Below, piece by piece: positions 22,157-31,620 of a stretch of DNA of 31,620 bases; position 1 is the stretch's first letter, and every line of letters starts with the position of its first letter. The notes beneath the pieces are model-generated. The model worked only from the letters and a program-made list of their open reading frames with translations, was not told where the DNA came from and searched no databases. The stretch is from assembly GCA_902802215.1 (NCBI GenBank), contig CADCLH010000002.1:1-31620 (forward strand). Direction: 5' to 3'. The position numbers were made by a program, and so were the translations under genes. The stretch is from Oscillospiraceae bacterium. Lineage in GTDB: Bacteria > Bacillota > Clostridia > Oscillospirales > Oscillospiraceae.

Positions 22157-23332
22157 TTATTGGTCACAGACCGAACCGTCCAGATTGAGCCGGGCGGATA
22201 CTTCATGGGGTCTGAAGGGAAAGCGCTCTTCCACATTGGGGATAAGGTCAATGCCGATGCCGGGCTCCTCCGGGACAAGAAGATAACCGGCCTTGAACTC
22301 GGGAATCTGCGTCACCATATCCACCTGGCGGAGCTTAACGCCGGTGTTGAGCAGGTTGTCAGCCGTGGAAGCCTTGTAGGGATCGGGGTACTCGGTAATG
22401 GCTACGTTTTCGGTTGCTGCGACGAACTGAAGGATTGCGTTGGTTGTCACAGGGCTGAGCGGGTTGTGCGGAACCAGTGAGCAGTGGTGCGCCTCGGCCA
22501 GCGTTGCAATCTTTCTTGCGCCCGTGAAGCCGCCGCAGACCGCCAGAGACATGCGTACATAGCTGCACGCACCGCGTTCAAGCAGCATGGCAAAATCGAA
22601 AAAGCTGGTGATGCGCTCGCCGGTGGCGATGGGGATATTCGTTTTCGCGGCGACGCGTGCCATCTCATCATAATTGTCCGGGCGGATGGGATCTTCGAGG
22701 AACATGGGATTATAGGGTTCCAGCTTATGACTGAGCTGTACGGCGAGCCCCGGCTCCAGTCGGCGATGCATCTCCAGGCACAGATCAATGTCCTCACCGA
22801 CAGCCTCACGCACCTTGGCGACACGGCGCTCGGCATTATAGAGCATCTGGGTATTGTTGTCATGGAAAGGAAGGCTGCGCGGCTCATCCAGATAAGGGTT
22901 GAGGTGTCCCAGCGCGGTGAAGCCCTCTTCCTTGCCGCGGATCGCGTTCTCCACAAGCTGCTCCTCTGTCTGCCCTGCCGTGTGGTTGTAAACACGCACC
23001 TTATCCCGGCACTTGCCGCCCAGGAGACGGTAGACCGGCACCTGATAATACTTGCCTGCAATGTCGTACAGAGCAACGTCGATTGCGGAAATGGCCGCCA
23101 TGATTGCCGCGCCGCGGAAGTGACCGTAGCGCTGCATGTACTGCCAGTGGTGCTCAATATCCAGCGGGTCTTTTCCGACAAGATAGCCCTTAAACATCTC
23201 AATGGCGGTCGCGCTGGCTGCGAGCAGCCCCCACGCGCCTGCCTCGCCGATACCGTAGATTCCTGCATCTGTGATGACCTTTGCAAAGACACAGCGGTTG
23301 GCGCGAATGACCTTTACATCTGTGATGAGCAT
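22157..23332 (-). CDS. Galactonate/gluconate dehydratase-like enolase-superfamily protein
   Basis: A 391-aa cytoplasmic enzyme resembling DgoD: GHFRGAAIMAAISAIDVALYDI, FLEDPIRPDN, IATGERITS, and GGFTGARKIATLAEAHH with PHNPLSPV (catalytic His289). Metal ligands are Glu187 (LCLEMHRRL), Glu213 and Glu239. E. coli DgoD has Asp where this has Glu187, a substitution I associate with other gluconate/galactonate dehydratases, though from memory only. The product would be a 2-keto-3-deoxy sugar acid. The start ATG at 23330-23332 has GGAGGAGG upstream; the longer frame to 23386 runs through the promoter region. First gene of the operon, divergent from lysR. Confidence 0.9.
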   Translation of the reverse strand: MLITDVKVIRANRCVFAKVITDAGIYGIGEAGAWGLLAASATAIEMFKGYLVGKDPLDIEHHWQYMQRYGHFRGAAIMAAISAIDVALYDIAGKYYQVPVYRLLGGKCRDKVRVYNHTAGQTEEQLVENAIRGKEEGFTALGHLNPYLDEPRSLPFHDNNTQMLYNAERRVAKVREAVGEDIDLCLEMHRRLEPGLAVQLSHKLEPYNPMFLEDPIRPDNYDEMARVAAKTNIPIATGERITSFFDFAMLLERGACSYVRMSLAVCGGFTGARKIATLAEAHHCSLVPHNPLSPVTTNAILQFVAATENVAITEYPDPYKASTADNLLNTGVKLRQVDMVTQIPEFKAGYLLVPEEPGIGIDLIPNVEERFPFRPHEVSARLNLDGSVCDQ

Positions 23333-23377
23333 TAGACTTCCTCCTCCAAAGATTGTTTCGTATTCTCTGACAATGCA

Positions 23378-23407
23378 AGAATACACCCTGTACTATTCAT
23401 CTGTAAA
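23378..23407 (-). promoter_or_regulatory. Promoter of the dehydratase operon with overlapping dyad (candidate LysR site)
   Basis: Minus strand: TTTACA (23402-23407), an 18-base spacer and TATTCT (23378-23383). The inverted repeat GAATA-N10-TATTC (23379-23398) overlaps the -10 and spacer, a plausible operator for the divergent LysR-type regulator. Confidence 0.5.
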
Positions 23408-23445
23408 ATTGCAAAAAGGCAATGAGATCATTGATAAAGAGCAAT

Positions 23446-23474
23446 TTGCATTCTATTGGGAAAGAAAGTATACT
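23446..23474 (+). promoter_or_regulatory. Sigma-A promoter of the lysR gene
   Basis: TTGCAT (23446-23451), a 17-base spacer and TATACT (23469-23474), 45 bases before the start codon. Confidence 0.7.
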
Positions 23475-23519
23475 AAAGTGAAACACGGAGCAGGAATACG
23501 CGCATGGAGGAGAGGGACA

Positions 23520-24434
23520 ATGACGCTCGATCAGTTAAACTATCTGCTGGTTTTGGCCGAGGAACAAAATGTCACCCGTGCAGCACAGCGGCTCTACATC
23601 ACGCAGCCGACACTGACAACTTTCATCACGAAGCTTGAGCGGGAGCTCGGAACAAAGTTGTTTGACCGCGCACGAAACCCCGTGCACACAACGAAAAACG
23701 GTGAACTGTTCATTCAGAAAATGCGTGAGCTTCTTCTGGCCGAGCAGCAGTTGAAGGAAGAGTTGAAATACCAGGACTCCGGCCGTAAACGTATTCGTAT
23801 TGGGATCGGCTACGCTCACAGTACCATGTGGGCCTCCAGGCTTGCGAGCGAGCTTCTGCATTCTTACCCGGAGCTGGACATTCAATTCTGTGAAGGACAG
23901 GAAGCTAAAATGATCTCTGCCCTGCGGAAAGACGAGATAGACGTATTCTTCGGGCACGCGGAGATAGACCCTGTCAACTTCGTCTTTGGTGAATTGCTTC
24001 AGGAACGTATTCTTCTTTTGCTGCCCAGGGGCAGCGTTGCGGATGCCCCGGAGTATTCTGATCCCGCCGATCCGCACATTATCGCTCCGCAAACGCTTTC
24101 CGGTATGCGGATGATTGTTCCCGGAAACTCAATGGGCTTAAACTTAAATGTGCAGCTTCTATGGAAACATTACGATATTGTTCCGCCGTCCTTGATTCAG
24201 ACGAATAACACCATAAGCGGTGTCCAGATGGTTGCGAGTGGACTCGGTTATATGCTCGGTAATGAAGAGTTAGTACGATTCCTTCAGCCGGAGCAGCGTA
24301 AAGAAGTCGTCTACTGCACCATGCCGGAGATGAAGCAAACACGGAAATACTATTATGGCTATGCCGAATCAAACCCGGAGCAAGAGTTGATACTGGAAAC
24401 GATCAGGATCATGAAAGCAATTGTCAATTGCTGA
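23520..24434 (+). CDS. LysR-type transcriptional regulator
   Basis: A 304-aa DNA-binding regulator. The winged helix-turn-helix spans about residues 3-60 (MTLDQLNYLLVLAEEQN, VTRAAQRLYITQPTLTTFITKLERELGTKLFDR). The effector-binding domain is at about 88-300 (RIRIGIGYAHSTM..., VQMVASGLGYMLGNE). ATG 23520 is chosen from the fixed distance to the HTH and a GGAGAGGG site; the frame runs further upstream without support. It is divergent from the dehydratase-transporter-dehydratase operon, so it probably activates that operon in response to the sugar acid (inference from the usual LysR arrangement). A strong terminator follows at 24448. Confidence 0.93.
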   Translation: MTLDQLNYLLVLAEEQNVTRAAQRLYITQPTLTTFITKLERELGTKLFDRARNPVHTTKNGELFIQKMRELLLAEQQLKEELKYQDSGRKRIRIGIGYAHSTMWASRLASELLHSYPELDIQFCEGQEAKMISALRKDEIDVFFGHAEIDPVNFVFGELLQERILLLLPRGSVADAPEYSDPADPHIIAPQTLSGMRMIVPGNSMGLNLNVQLLWKHYDIVPPSLIQTNNTISGVQMVASGLGYMLGNEELVRFLQPEQRKEVVYCTMPEMKQTRKYYYGYAESNPEQELILETIRIMKAIVNC

Positions 24435-24447
24435 GCAATACAAGAAT

Positions 24448-24495
24448 ACGGGCCGGAGCCGCACATTGAAGATGTGCAGATTCCGGCCCGTTTTA
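24448..24495 (+). terminator. Terminator of the lysR gene
   Basis: Outer stem ACGGGCCGGA/TCCGGCCCGT (24448-24457, 24482-24491) and inner stem GCACAT/ATGTGC, then TTTTATGG. Confidence 0.88.
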
Positions 24496-24716
24496 TGGTG
24501 AAAGTAAGCAAGTATTGGGTTAGCCTAAACCATCTTGCACACGATACACCCATCTCGCGCACTATTTCAGGCAGAAAAAATAAAGAGTCATCACAGAAAA
24601 TGAAAAAGACCCACCGTACGAATCACACTGCCGGGAATCATTTTTCTATAAAAAGTTTGCGAGAAGTCGAAATACCCCTTGATGTAAGGCGTTTTGGTAA
24701 GGGGCGGGGTGTAAAG
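24496..24716. other. Intergenic stretch with no recognisable gene
   Basis: AT-richer than the neighbours. No ORF with credible start signals and no RNA gene recognised. It holds GGGGCGGGGTG at 24701-24711, shared with 19579-19589 across the cassette. Confidence 0.6.
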
Positions 24717-24751
24717 CAAAGGGACCCTGATCGTATCATAATCAGAGTCCC
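24717..24751 (-). terminator. Terminator downstream of the tRNA-Leu-like palindrome
   Basis: Arms GGGAC.CTGAT (24721-24731) and ATCAG.GTCCC (24741-24751), one mismatch, 9-nt loop. On the minus strand TTTGCTTT follows. Confidence 0.65.
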
Positions 24752-24755
24752 ATTA

Positions 24756-24865
24756 TGGTGCGTGAGAGGAGACTTGAACCCGCGCTGCGGCGCGGGCCCG
24801 CCTCGCGGCTCTGGCGTGCCCCCGGCACGCCATTCACTACCGCTCGGAGTTCAAGTCTCCAGTCA
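24756..24865 (-). repeat. tRNA-Leu 3'-end-derived palindromic element
   Basis: The first 24 bases (24756-24779) match the 3' end of the neighbouring tRNA-Leu (24909-24932), T-loop through CCA, with one mismatch. A perfect inverted copy of 12 of those bases (GGAGACTTGAAC at 24768-24779, GTTCAAGTCTCC at 24849-24860) closes the element, and pairing resumes further out after a 2x2 mismatch. The core is extremely GC-rich, with nested hairpins such as GGCGTGCC/GGCACGCC. No tRNA cloverleaf can be folded: the T-stem and acceptor 5' arm are missing. A terminator follows, as after the real tRNA. Confidence 0.7.
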
Positions 24866-24867
24866 CA

Positions 24868-24907
24868 TAGAAAAACATACAGCCCACAAAAGCGGGCTGT
24901 ATGTTTT
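24868..24907 (-). terminator. Terminator of tRNA-Leu
   Basis: Minus strand: a 14-bp stem AAAACATACAGCCC/GGGCTGTATGTTTT (24894-24907 with 24872-24885), then T residues. It begins one base after the CCA end. Confidence 0.88.
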
Positions 24908-24908
24908 C

Positions 24909-24993
24909 TGGTGCGAGAGAGGAGACTTGAACTCCCACGTCGGTTGACACACGCCCCTCAAACGTGCCTGTCTACCTGTTCCAGCACTCTCGC
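24909..24993 (-). tRNA. tRNA-Leu (anticodon GAG)
   Basis: An 85-nt type II tRNA with encoded CCA. Acceptor stem GCGAGAG/CTCTCGC; D-arm with AGGTAG; anticodon stem CACGT/GCGTG around loop TTGAGGG, anticodon GAG at 24957-24959; long variable arm; T-arm GGGAG-TTCAAGT-CTCCT. It decodes CUC/CUU leucine codons. It has its own consensus promoter (25064-25091) about 70 bases upstream and a terminator immediately after. Confidence 0.96.
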
Positions 24994-25063
24994 GGATTTG
25001 ACCGCCGCTACGGTTCCATTGAAAACTCTCTCAGTCGGCGGCGCCTGATTAAAGGCAAGAGGA

Positions 25064-25091
25064 ATTATAGCAGATTCCTGCTTTTTGTCAA
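25064..25091 (-). promoter_or_regulatory. Sigma-A promoter of tRNA-Leu
   Basis: Minus strand: TTGACA (25086-25091), a 16-base spacer and TATAAT (25064-25069), both consensus. The -35 box overlaps the stop codon of the glycosyltransferase gene. Confidence 0.88.
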
Positions 25092-26326
25092 GGCTGAATT
25101 TCAGATTTTTGCTTTTCGTCGGGATCGGGAGCCCTGGTTTCCCACAAAAGGCCGGCAAAAGCGATCACGATCACGCCGATCAGCGCGCGGGAGCCGTGAT
25201 TCATGTAGAGCAGGTAGCGCATTTTCAGATAGGCGTGATAGCCGAGCAGGGAGGCAAACTGCGTCAGCGGCGTCACGACAAGGCAGATCGGACAGGCAAA
25301 GGCAAAGGCGAAGATGACGGACAGCACGTCCGCCGGGAAGAAGTAGCGGTCGTGCATGTGGGGCAGGAGGAAGGGGATGCCGACGGCCATGAGCAGCAGC
25401 AGCGCCAGTATCGCGCGGCCGTTCATCCGGTCCCGGCGGAAGAAGGCAAAGAGCAGCAGGAACGCAAGCCAGGTGAAGGCGCCGGCGATGCCGAGGGAAG
25501 CGGCGGCCTCCGTGTTCTGCGGATGCCAGAAGATGGCGAAGATGGAGGGGGAGTTGTAGTTGAGACCGTCGCCGATGCTGCCGGTCTGGCTGGCATAGAG
25601 GGTGAGCGTCTCGAGAAAGGGCTTCCCCAGCGCCACGGCGGGGAGAACGAGGATCACATAAAAGACGGGAAAAAGCAGAAAATGCCAGATTTTCATGCGC
25701 TTTTGGAACCAAAACACCAGCAGAATGGGGAGCATGAAAACGGCCTGGAGCTTGAAGCCGAAGGACAGCGTGAAGTACAAAACCGAGAGGATCGGCCGGT
25801 CCTCCATGGCAAAGGCGACGGCGAGGACGGCGAGCGCGACGTAAATGCTGTCGCACTGGCCCCAGAGCGCCCCGTTCAAAATCACGGTGGGCAGGAACAA
25901 AATCATGAAGAAACAGGCAAAAAGCGCGGTTTCACTCTGCTTTACGGTACGAAGAAGCCGCATCGAGGCGTAGGCCAGGAGCACGTCGAAGAAGATGCTG
26001 AGCAGCTTGATGAGGTACAGGTCCGAAATCGGGAGGTAGGAGAAGAGACAGAGGAAGTACATATAGGGGATGTTGTAATTCCCAAGCGGGTAAGAAAATG
26101 ACCGAAAACCGCCGTTTTCACGGTAAAAGGCCACCCAATGACTCAGAAAGTCCTTGTAATCCAGCGTCTGATAATCCAGGCACAGCGCCCGCAGCGTGAA
26201 GGCCGCGAGCAGGAGAAGGATCGAAAAAACGAGGCGGGGAGCGGTGTTGAGAAGATCGGAGCGGTAGAGCAGCCAGAGGGCGAAAAGAGCCTCCAGACCG
26301 AGGAGAAGAATTACACGGGCGTCCAT
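25088..26326 (-). CDS. Gpi18-like GT-C membrane glycosyltransferase
   Basis: A 412-aa integral membrane protein with roughly 10-11 hydrophobic segments. A first extracytoplasmic loop holds acidic and aromatic residues (DYQTLDYKDFLSHWVAFY, residues 51-68), a typical GT-C catalytic loop. Further motifs are NGALWGQCDSIYVAL, FGFKLQAVFMLPI and LPHMHDRYFFPAD, which I associate with the Gpi18-like mannosyltransferase family (COG5542). These use polyprenyl-phosphate sugars outside the membrane. The acceptor is unknown here. A GGGAGG site precedes the ATG. It is a single gene, divergent from rpoB. Its stop codon overlaps the tRNA-Leu promoter, so the tRNA may also be transcribed by readthrough. Confidence 0.8.
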   Translation of the reverse strand: MDARVILLLGLEALFALWLLYRSDLLNTAPRLVFSILLLLAAFTLRALCLDYQTLDYKDFLSHWVAFYRENGGFRSFSYPLGNYNIPYMYFLCLFSYLPISDLYLIKLLSIFFDVLLAYASMRLLRTVKQSETALFACFFMILFLPTVILNGALWGQCDSIYVALAVLAVAFAMEDRPILSVLYFTLSFGFKLQAVFMLPILLVFWFQKRMKIWHFLLFPVFYVILVLPAVALGKPFLETLTLYASQTGSIGDGLNYNSPSIFAIFWHPQNTEAAASLGIAGAFTWLAFLLLFAFFRRDRMNGRAILALLLLMAVGIPFLLPHMHDRYFFPADVLSVIFAFAFACPICLVVTPLTQFASLLGYHAYLKMRYLLYMNHGSRALIGVIVIAFAGLLWETRAPDPDEKQKSEIQP

Positions 26327-26449
26327 AAGAAGCCTCCCGGAGCTTGAAAATCATACGGGATCAAACGGAAATGCTGCGAGAATCTGCGGACAAATCCATA
26401 AAAAAACCGGCCAGAGCCCAAAACCCTGACCAAAATTTACAAATCATTC

Positions 26450-26479
26450 TTGACATTTACCATCTAACGATGGTAGAAT
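26450..26479 (+). promoter_or_regulatory. Sigma-A promoter of rpoB-rpoC
   Basis: TTGACA (26450-26455), an 18-base spacer and TAGAAT (26474-26479), about 145 bases before rpoB. The leader is AT-rich and contains a long-range CCGGCC/GGCCGG pairing (26562-26567, 26587-26592). No rplJ or rplL precedes it in this window; the upstream neighbour is a divergent glycosyltransferase gene. Confidence 0.85.
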
Positions 26480-26624
26480 GGCTTGCTATGTTTGCCGGGA
26501 GGAAAAACCCTTTTCCCCACCAACAAAATTAGTATAGCATTTTGAACCTGTAAAATCAACACCGGCCGAAAAGATTATAACAACAAGGCCGGGCGTTTGC
26601 AAATCGTGTAAGGAGAGTGCGCCA

Positions 26625-29600
26625 ATGCCCAAAGACGTCATGTACGGCAAGACTTTGCGCAAGAGTTTTGCCCGCACCCAGGAGATCGTCGATATGCCCA
26701 ACCTCCTGGAGATCCAGAAGAGTTCCTACAAGTGGTTTCTGGAGACCGGCCTGCGCGAGGTGTTCAAGGATGTAGATTCCGTCACCGACTATTCCGGCAA
26801 CCTCGAGCTGAGCTTCATCGACTACTCCATGAACGAGAAGCCCAAGTACTCCGAGGAGGAGTGCAAGGCCAGGGACGCCACCTACGCCGCGCCCCTGAAG
26901 GTCCGCGTGCGCCTGCGCAACAAGGAGACCGAGGAGATCAAGGAGCAGGAGATCTTCATGGGCGACTTCCCGCTGATGACCGAGGGCGGCACCTTCATCA
27001 TCAACGGCGCGGAGCGCGTCATCGTCTCCCAGATCGTGCGTTCCCCCGGCGTGTACTTCGACAGGACCGTCGACAAGGCCATGATCGCCACCTACGGCTC
27101 CACCGTGATCCCGTACCACGGCGCGTGGCTGGAGTACGAGACGGACGCCAACGACGTCTTCTACGTCCGCATCGACAAGAACCGCAAGCTCCCCATCACC
27201 TGGTTCCTCAAGGCCATGGGCCAGTACAAGGCCGAGCTGGACGAGAACGGGAGCCTCAAGCCCGAGTCCTGCGCGACCTGGCTGTCCTGCGTGGCCGAGC
27301 CCACGGTCGGCGCCGTCACCAACGAGCGCATCCGTGAGATCTTCGGCGAGGACGAGCGCATCCTCGCCACGCTGGACAAGGACGCCTGCCAGAGCCGCGA
27401 CGAGTGCCTGCTCGAGATCTACCGCAAGCTGCGTCCGGGCGATCCCCCGACCGTGGAGTCCGCGGAGACCCTGCTCGAGGGCCTGTTCTTCGACCGCCGC
27501 CGCTACGAGATCAGCGACGTGGGCCGCTATAAATTTAATAAGAAGCTCTCCCTCTACCCGCGCATCGCGGGCTTCGAGCTGGCCGCGCCCGTGGCCGATC
27601 CCCTGACCGGCGAGCTGCTCGCCGAGCCGGGCGAGATCCTCAGCCGCGACAAGGCAAGAGAGATTGCCGACGCCGGCGTGGTGGACGTGCTGCTCAAGGT
27701 CGACGGCAAGAACGTGCGCGTGTTCTCCAACGGCATGGTCGATCTGCGCCGCTATGTCGACTTCGACCCGAAGGAGGTCGGCATCAAGGAGAGAGTGCGC
27801 GGGATCGTCCTGCGCCAGCTCATGGAGCAGTTCCAGGGCGACGCCCTGAAGGACGCGATCCGCAGCTACGCCGACATCCTCGTGCCCAAGCACATCGTGG
27901 TCGACGACATGTTCTCCTCCGTCAACTACCTCAACTGCCTGGCGCACGGCATCGGCGAGGCCGACGACATCGACCACCTCGGCAACCGCCGCGTCCGCTG
28001 CGTGGGCGAGCTGCTGCAAAACCAGTTCCGCATCGGCTTCTCCCGCATGGAGCGCGTGATCCGCGAGCGCATGACGCTCCAGGATCTCGACATCGTCACC
28101 CCTCAGAGCCTCATCAACATCCGCCCCGTGACCGCGGCCATCAAGGAGTTCTTCGGCTCCTCGCCGCTGAGCCAGTTCATGGACCAGACCAACCCCCTGG
28201 CCGAGCTGACCCACAAGCGCCGTATGTCCGCCCTCGGCCCCGGCGGTCTGAGCCGCGAGCGCGCCAGCTTTGACGTCCGCGACGTTCACTACAGCCACTA
28301 CGGCCGTCTGTGCCCCATCGAGACCCCTGAGGGCCCGAACATCGGCCTGATCAACTACCTCGCCTCCTACGCCCGCGCCAATGAGTACGGCTTCCTGGTC
28401 GCCCCCTACCGCAAGGTGGAGAAGGGCACCTGCCGCCTGACCGATCAGGTCGACTACATGACCGCCGATCAGGAGGACCAGTACATCGTCTGTCAGGCCT
28501 CCGAGCCCGTGGACGAGAACGGCTGCCTGCTCAACAAGCGCATCACCTGCCGCCACCGCAACGATACGATCTCCGTCAACCGCGAGGAGGTCGACTATAT
28601 CGATATCAGCCCCAAGATGATGGTCTCCATCGCGACCGCCATGATCCCCTTCCTGGAGAACGACGACGCCAACCGCGCGCTGATGGGCGCGAACATGCAG
28701 CGTCAGGCGGTCCCGCTCATGACCACCCAGGCCCCGATCGTCGCCACCGGCATCGAGCACAAGTGCGCGGTTGACTCCGGCGTGTGCGTGCTCGCCGAGG
28801 GCGAGGGCCTTGTCACCAAGGTCGACGCCCGCTCCATCAGCGTCCGCTACGACGCGGGCGGGACGAAGGACTACAAGCTCATCAAGTTCGCCCGCTCCAA
28901 CCAGGGCACCTGCATCAACCAGCGCCCCATCGTCAAGCCCGGCGACCGCGTGAGCACGGGCGACGTGCTGGCCGACGGCCCGAGCACCTCCAATGGCGAG
29001 ATCTCCCTCGGCAAGAACATCCTGGTCGGCTATATGAACTGGGAGGGCTACAACTACGAGGACGCCATCCTGCTCAACGAGCGTCTGGTCATGGAGGACG
29101 TGTTCACCTCCATCCACGTCGAGGAGTATGAGTGCGACGCCCGCGACACCAAGCTCGGTCCCGAGGAGATCACCCGCGACATCCCCGGCGTCGGCGACGA
29201 CGCCCTCAAGTACCTCGACGAGCGCGGCATCATTATGGTCGGCGCCGAGGTCACGGCCGGCGATATCCTCGTCGGCAAGGTCACGCCCAAGGGCGAGACC
29301 GACCTGACCGCAGAGGAGCGCCTGCTGCGCGCCATCTTCGGCGAGAAGGCCAGAGAGGTGCGCGACACCTCGCTCAAGGTCCCCCACGGCGAGAGCGGCA
29401 TCATCGCGCAGAAGAGAAAGATCTCCGTCGGCGACAAGATGGCAGGCCGCCACGGCAACAAGGGCGTCGTCTCCCGCATCCTGCCGCGCGAGGACATGCC
29501 CTATCTGCCCGACGGCACCCCGCTGGATATCGTCCTGAATCCTCTGGGCGTGCCCTCCCGTATGAACATCGGGCAGGTCCTGGAGGTCCACCTCGGCTAC

Positions 29601-30289
29601 GCGGCCCAGGCCCTCGGCTGGAAGGTCGCCACGCCCATCTTCAACGGCGCGAGCGAGTCCACCATCCGCGAGACCCTGCGTCAGGCCGGTCTGCGCGAGG
29701 ACGGCAAGAGCGTCATGTACGACGGCCGCACCGGCGAGAAGTTCGACAACGACGTGACCGTCGGCTGGGTCTACTTCCTCAAGCTCCACCACCTGGTCGA
29801 CGACAAGATCCACGCCCGCTCCACGGGCCCCTACAGCCTCGTCACGCAGCAGCCTCTGGGCGGCAAGGCCCAGTTCGGCGGCCAGCGCTTCGGCGAAATG
29901 GAGGTCTGGGCCATGGAGGCCTACGGCGCCGCCTACACCCTGCAGGAGATCCTGACGGTCAAGTCCGACGACGTGACCGGCCGCGTCAAGACCTATGAGG
30001 CCATCGTCAAGGGCAACGACATCCCGCAGCCCGGCGTGCCCGAGTCCTTCAAGGTCCTGGTCAAGGAGCTGCAGAGCCTGTGCCTCGACGTGCGCGTGCT
30101 GGACAAGGACGGCCAGGAGATCGAGCTGAAGGACGAGGATGACGACGACTTCATGCCCGACCTGCGCGACGAGCTGTATCAGGCCGACGACGCGGAGCTC
30201 GCCGACAGCGGCTTCATGATCGAGGACGTGCCCGAGGACGAGTTCGGCGCCGACTTCGGAGCCGACGGCTATGATGAGGAGGAAAACTA

Positions 30290-30290
<1 letters not shown>
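26625..30290 (+). CDS. rpoB: DNA-directed RNA polymerase subunit beta
   Basis: Full-length 1221-aa beta subunit, normal for Firmicutes. All conserved blocks are visible, including the rifampicin pocket SSPLSQFMDQTNPLAELTHK with Asp520, His530 and Ser535 (E. coli D516, H526, S531) in wild-type form, GPNIGLINYLASYA, GYNYEDAILLNE, and GRHGNKGVVSRILP. The last 50 residues form an acidic tail (DEDDDDFMPD to DGYDEEEN). AAGGAGAG precedes the ATG. Codon use is extremely C/G-ending, as expected for a highly expressed gene of this genome. Its TAA overlaps the ATG of rpoC by one base. Confidence 0.99.

Positions 30291-31620
<1,330 letters not shown>

Noticed and set aside
24756..24865. Second functional tRNA gene
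   Set aside because: Only the 3' end matches tRNA-Leu. T-stem and acceptor partner are missing, and no 7-base anticodon loop with U33 is formed.
24909..24993. tRNA-Leu as integration site of a mobile island
   Set aside because: No integrase gene is present and no tRNA 3'-end copy exists at the far (left) end of the low-GC cassette, only 150 bases away.
28140..28260. Rifampicin-resistance changes in rpoB
   Set aside because: Residues equivalent to E. coli D516, H526 and S531 are all wild type.

Overview
The window looks like a chromosomal segment of a GC-rich, strictly anaerobic Firmicute, most likely Oscillospiraceae/Clostridiales. The evidence is the mix of strong sigma-A promoters (TTGACA and TAGAAT/TATAAT), strong GGAGG ribosome sites, a CIRCE heat-shock operator, rubrerythrin, lipoproteins and Firmicute-type rpoB-rpoC, all in DNA with extreme C/G third-position bias. 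That bias also opens many long antisense frames, which I treat as shadows. No transposase, integrase, phage gene or CRISPR array is visible.

Layout. 1-2078: end of a polar amino-acid ABC ATPase, coupled to an AbgB-type M20 amidohydrolase. 2096-2750: CIRCE operator, hsp20 and terminator. 2803-3732: a lipoprotein with a sortase-like domain. 3786-7318, minus strand: DUF1810 protein, a broken aspartate-aminotransferase-type gene, a PHP phosphatase, a CPYC thioredoxin-fold protein and rubrerythrin. 7460-8978, minus strand: MgtE Mg2+ transporter behind a leader with a 25-codon ORF. 9120-9917: a zinc-ribbon membrane protein.

9976-17888, minus strand: a sucrose locus. A GH13_4 (amylosucrase-like) enzyme and a HAD phosphatase form one coupled pair. 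A ScrA-type PTS EIIBCA, PTS enzyme I, a small metallophosphoesterase and a fructokinase form the next unit. No GH32 sucrose-6-phosphate hydrolase is present, so the GH13 enzyme (perhaps with the HAD enzyme) may replace it. Then come a 67-aa unknown protein, a beta-carbonic anhydrase and, upstream of it, an unassigned ~195-nt structured RNA with its own promoter and terminator.

19733-24434: a cassette visibly lower in GC than its surroundings, with two enolase-superfamily sugar-acid dehydratases, an SLC13-type anion transporter and a divergent LysR regulator. It probably imports and dehydrates a hexonate or similar sugar acid, and weak direct repeats flank it. After it come a palindromic element derived from the 3' end of tRNA-Leu, an intact tRNA-Leu(GAG), and a Gpi18-like membrane glycosyltransferase. 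The window ends in rpoB and the first 443 codons of rpoC, driven by a promoter directly in front of rpoB.

The most unusual items are the MgtE leader ORF, the GH13/HAD version of a sucrose PTS locus, the unassigned RNA before carbonic anhydrase, the tRNA-derived palindrome, and the sortase-like lipoprotein without the expected catalytic arginine.
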